This document shows, piece by piece, positions 61,091 through 64,000 of a stretch of DNA of 64,000 bases. Each line of letters opens with the position of its first letter. The stretch's first letter is position 1. The notes under the pieces were generated by a model. The model did not search any database. It was not told where the DNA came from and saw only the letters and a list, made by a program, of their open reading frames with translations. A program made the position numbers and the translations under genes. The DNA is taken from positions 186,001 through 250,000 of the forward strand of contig NW_026291493.1 of NCBI RefSeq assembly GCF_023091745.1, given 5' to 3'. This DNA is from Budorcas taxicolor (lineage: Eukaryota; Chordata; Mammalia; Artiodactyla; Bovidae).

Positions 61091-63525
61091 TCAGCGGAAA
61101 TGGGCCTCATCTCGCCTGGAGGGGAGAACCTCCTGGATTTTCTCGAGTTGCGGCAGGTCTTCTAGAGTTACGACGGGGACCTCAGGGACCCGCTCTGGTG
61201 GCCTCAGGAAAGGCCAGTCCCCATGGAAGTTACTAGGGGACCTCTCGGGATTCCTCTCCCGTCCATGCCGGGGTCTCAGTCCTTGTGTGGAGTCGGGGCT
61301 GGAACCTGAGGATTCCTCTCCAGTGTTGCCATGGACCTTGGGGTGCTTCTGAGTCTCCCCAGGGGAGTCAGGCCTCGTCTCGAGTGGGGGCATGCACGTG
61401 CGCTTTCCTCCCGAGCTGCAGCAGTAGTGTCACGCTTCCTGTCACGTGGATCAAGGGATCTGTGGCTCTCCCTCGAGGCTGTCCCTAGAGGCTATCCCAC
61501 GAGGCTTTCCAACAAGGCTGTGCCAAGTGCCACCTTGGTGTGAGTCGATTCTCGGTGTGAAAGACAAGCCGGTGTAGGGAAAGGAGGTTCCTCTGGAATG
61601 GACTGAGACATCTGGGGGACTCTTGGAATGGTGGCACAACCCTGGAGTTCCTCTCGCCGTTCCTGTTGAGAGGGCCTCCTCTTGAGATGCGACGGGAACG
61701 CCGGGAACTCTTTCCCGACGAAGCAGGGAAAGGATCCCTCATCTCGAGCTAAGAGGCGGAAACGGGGCTCCTCTGGATGTGGTCGGGACCCTCGTGTTTC
61801 CTCTCGAGGGGAGACGGGTATGTCGGGGAACTTCTTGATTTGCACCAAGGGTGTGAAGGACCCTTTCGAAGTTCCAGAGGGGAGGTGTGATCAGCCTCGA
61901 GACGCCTGAGCGGAAATGGGCCTCATCTCGCCTGGAGGGGAGAACCTCCTGGATTTTCTCGAGTTGCGGCAGGTCTTCTAGAGTTACGACGGGGACCTCA
62001 GGGACCCGCTCTGGTGGCCTCAGGAAAGGCCAGTCCCCATGGAAGTTGCTAGGGGACCTCTCGGGATTCCTCTCCCGTCCATGCCGGGGTCTCAGTCCTT
62101 GTGTGGAGTCGGGGCTGGAACCTGAGGATTCCTCTCCAGTGTTGCCATGGAACTTGGGGTGCTTCTGAGTCTCCCCAGGGGAGTCAGGCCTCGTCTCGAG
62201 TGGGGGCATGCACGTGCGCTTTCCTCCCGAGCTGCAGCAGCAGTGTCACGCTTCCTGTCACGTGGATCAAGGGATCTGTGGCTCTCCCTCGATGCTTTCC
62301 CACGAGGCTTTCCCACAGGGCTGTGCCACGTGCCACCTTGGTGTGAGTCGATTCTCGGCGTGAAAGACAAGCTGGTGTAGGGAAAGGAGGTTCCTCTGGA
62401 ATGGACTGAGACATCTGGGGGACTCTTGGAATGGTGGCACGACCCTGGAGTTCCTCTCGCCGTTCCTGTTGAGAGGGCCTCCTCTTGAGATGCGACGGGA
62501 ACGCCGGGAACTCTTTCCCGACGAAGCAGGGAAAGGATCCCTCATCTCGAGCTACGAGGCGGAAACGGGGCTCCTCTGGATGTGGTCGGGACCCTCGTGT
62601 TTCCTCTCGAGGGGAGACGGGTATGTCGGGGAACTTCTTGATTTGCACCAAGGGTGTGAAGGACCCTTTCGAAGTTCCAGAGGGGAGGTGTGATCAGCCT
62701 CGAGACGCCTCAGCGGAAATGGGCCTCATCTCGCCTGGAGGGGAGAACCTCCTGGATTTTCTCGAGTTGCGGCAGGTCTTCTCGAGTTACGACGGGGACC
62801 TCAGGGACCCGCTCTGGTGGCCTCAGGAAAGGCCAGTCCCCATGGAAGTTGCTAGGGGACCTCTCGGGATTCCTCTCCCGTCCATGCCGGGGCCTCAGTC
62901 CTTGTGTGGAGTCGGGGCCGGAACCTGAGGATTCCTCTCCAGTGTTGCCATGGATCTTGGGGTGCTTCTGAGTCTCCCCAGGGGAGTCAGGCCTCGTCTC
63001 GAGTGGGGGCATGCACGTGCACTTTCCTCCCGAGCTGCAGCAGTAGTGTCACGCTTCCTGTCACGTGGATCAAGGGATCTGTGGCTTTCCCTCGAGGCTG
63101 TCCCTCGAGGCTTTCCCACGAGGCTTTCCCACAGGGCTGTGCCACGTGCCACCTTGGTGTGAGTCGATCCTCGGCGTGAAAGACGAGCCGGTGAAGGGAA
63201 AAGAGGTTCCTCTGGAATGGACTGAGACATCTGGGGGACTCTTGGAATGGTGGCACGACCCTGGAGTTCCTCTCGCCGTTCCTGTTGGGAGGGCCTCCTC
63301 TTGAGATGCGATGGGAACGCCGGGAACTCTTTCCCGACGAAGCAGGGAAAGGATCCCTCATCTCGAGCTACGAGGCGGAAACGGGGCTCCTCTGGATGTG
63401 GGCGGGACCCTCGTGTTTCCTCTCGAGGGGAGACGGGTATGTCGGGGAACTTCTTGATTTGCACCAAGGGTGTGAAGGACCCTTTCGAAGTTCCAGAGGG
63501 GAGGTGTGATCAGCCTCGAGACGCC
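61091..63525 (+). repeat. 3-monomer HOR, copy 2, with copy 3 starting at the window edge
   Basis: This is a near-identical copy of the preceding 2,435 bp. The monomer at 63301 begins a third copy (it matches 60866) that runs off the window. Differences seen include GTGTTACGACGG near 60350 against GAGTTACGACGG near 62785, and CCATGCGAG near 60408 against CCATGGAAG near 62843. Confidence 0.82.
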
Positions 63526-64000
63526 TCAGCGGAAATGGGCCTCATCTCGCCTGGAGGGGAGAACCTCCTGGATTTTCTCGAGTTGCGGCAGGTCTTCTAG
63601 AGTTACGACGGGGACCTCAGGGACCCGCTCTGGTGGCCTCAGGAAAGGCCAGTCCCCATGGAAGTTGCTAGGGGACCTCTCGGGATTCCTCTCCCGTCCA
63701 TGCCGGGGTCTCAGTCCTTGTGTGGAGTCGGGGCTGGAACCTGAGGATTCCTCTCCAGTGTTGCCATGGACCTTTGGGTGCTTCTGAGTCTCCCCAGGGG
63801 AGTCAGGCCTCGTCTCGAGTGGGGGCATGCACGTGCGCTTTCCTCCCGAGCTGCAGCAGTAGTGTCACGCTTCCTGTCACGTGGATCAAGGGATCTGTGG
63901 CTCTCCCTCGAGGCTTTCCCACGAGGCTTTCCCACAGGGCTGTGCCCCGTGCCACCTTGGTGTGAGTCGATTCTCGGCGTGAAAGACAAGCCGGTGTAGG

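Larger units (their letters stand above)
1..64000 (+). repeat. Tandem array of ~816 bp ruminant satellite I monomers
   Basis: The entire window is the same monomer repeated head to tail with no inversion and no unique sequence between copies. Monomer starts (TTGAGATGCGAC or its variant) are: 681, 1496, 2311, 3127, 3943, 4759, 5574, 6390, 7207, 8010, 8826, 9641, 10457, 11273, 12089, 12879, 13693, 14508, 15297, 16087, 16901, 17716, 18506, 19319, 20121, 20949, 21765, 22594, 23422, 24224, 25053, 25869, 26698, 27526, 28342, 29158, 29948, 30762, 31577, 32367, 33181, 33983, 34812, 35628, 36457, 37285, 38101, 38917, 39707, 40520, 41336, 42139, 42956, 43772, 44588, 45404, 46220, 47035, 47851, 48667, 49482, 50298, 51114, 51917, 52733, 53549, 54365, 55181, 55997, 56800, 57615, 58431, 59247, 60050, 60866, 61682, 62485, 63301. 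The identification as bovid (caprine-like) centromeric satellite I rests on the monomer length, GC-rich CTCGAG-dense composition and ~31 bp substructure known for that family. A cervid satellite I is the alternative. The tandem structure is certain; the species call is inferred. Confidence 0.93.
41961..64000 (+). repeat. Block D: homogeneous S1 array
   Basis: About 27 monomers differ from one another by only a few bases each. They are much more uniform than blocks A or B and contain no S2 sequence. Recurring variants divide them into subtypes: CCCTTTCCCGACG against CTCTTTCCCGACG near the start, TTTGGAAGTTCC against TTTCGAAGTTCC, GAAGGAGCCTTTCG, and TCGAGGGGAGACGGG against TCGAGTGGAGACGGG. The left part (to about 51.1 kb) is mostly the TCGAGTGGAG type. 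The right part is mostly TCGAGGGGAG. The homogeneity suggests recent amplification. Confidence 0.82.

Noticed and set aside
1..64000. Transposon or retroelement insertions (LINE, BovB, SINE, LTR)
   Set aside because: No interval breaks the 816-bp periodicity by more than about 26 bp. There is no poly-A tail, target-site duplication or foreign sequence anywhere.
1..64000. Bacterial or viral accessory system
   Set aside because: There are no ribosome-binding sites, operon-like spacing or recognisable protein domains. The sequence is wholly satellite.
1..64000. Cattle 1.715 satellite (about 1.4 kb monomer)
   Set aside because: The measured period is 816 bp throughout with no 1.4 kb periodicity, so a caprine-type or other ruminant satellite I fits better.

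Overview
The whole 64 kb window is one uninterrupted head-to-tail tandem array of a GC-rich satellite monomer of about 816 bp. I find no gene, transposon, RNA gene, CRISPR array or unique-sequence interval. The monomer is built from degenerate units of about 28-34 bp (mean near 31) around a TCCTCT/CTCGAG theme. That size, base composition and substructure match ruminant centromeric 'satellite I' (the 1.714/1.715 family). The 816 bp period fits the caprine form (sheep about 816 bp, goat about 820 bp) better than cattle (about 1.4 kb). A cervid satellite I of similar size is the main alternative. The window therefore looks like the interior of a pericentromeric/centromeric array in a bovid, probably from a long-read assembly.

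Using the conserved string TTGAGATGCGAC as monomer start, 78 starts can be placed, giving 77 complete monomers plus a partial one at each end. All monomers face the same way. Lengths cluster at about 790, 803, 816 and 829 bp. These steps of 13 are explained by 2, 3, 4 or 5 copies of an internal 13-bp repeat (GGCTTTCCCTCGA and variants).

Layout. Block A (1-11.27 kb) is a diverged array with irregular 4- or 5-monomer periodicity (3,262, 4,067 and 3,263 bp). Block B (11.27-40.3 kb) is a higher-order repeat (HOR) family with a 12-monomer unit of 9,759 bp. The first copy (11.27-28.34 kb) is expanded to 21 monomers by an internal 4-monomer duplication (3,208 bp) and a 5-monomer duplication (about 4,104 bp). 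The second copy (28.34-38.10 kb) is the plain 12-mer. The third (38.10-about 40.3 kb) is cut off. About four monomers in each HOR, and block C (about 40.3-41.95 kb), belong to a distinct subfamily here called S2 (GAATTC, TGATTAGCCC and GTTGACATGG markers). All other monomers are S1. Block D (41.95-64 kb) is highly homogeneous S1 sequence with local recent duplications of 2,447, 4,883 and 2,435 bp.

The array evolves by unequal exchange: many monomers are hybrids of two types, and some exchange points lie at or next to the 13-bp repeat. Long open frames occur on both strands only because the period is a multiple of three and stops are sparse. They are not genes. All reading was by eye, so identities and boundaries are approximate unless given as marker positions.
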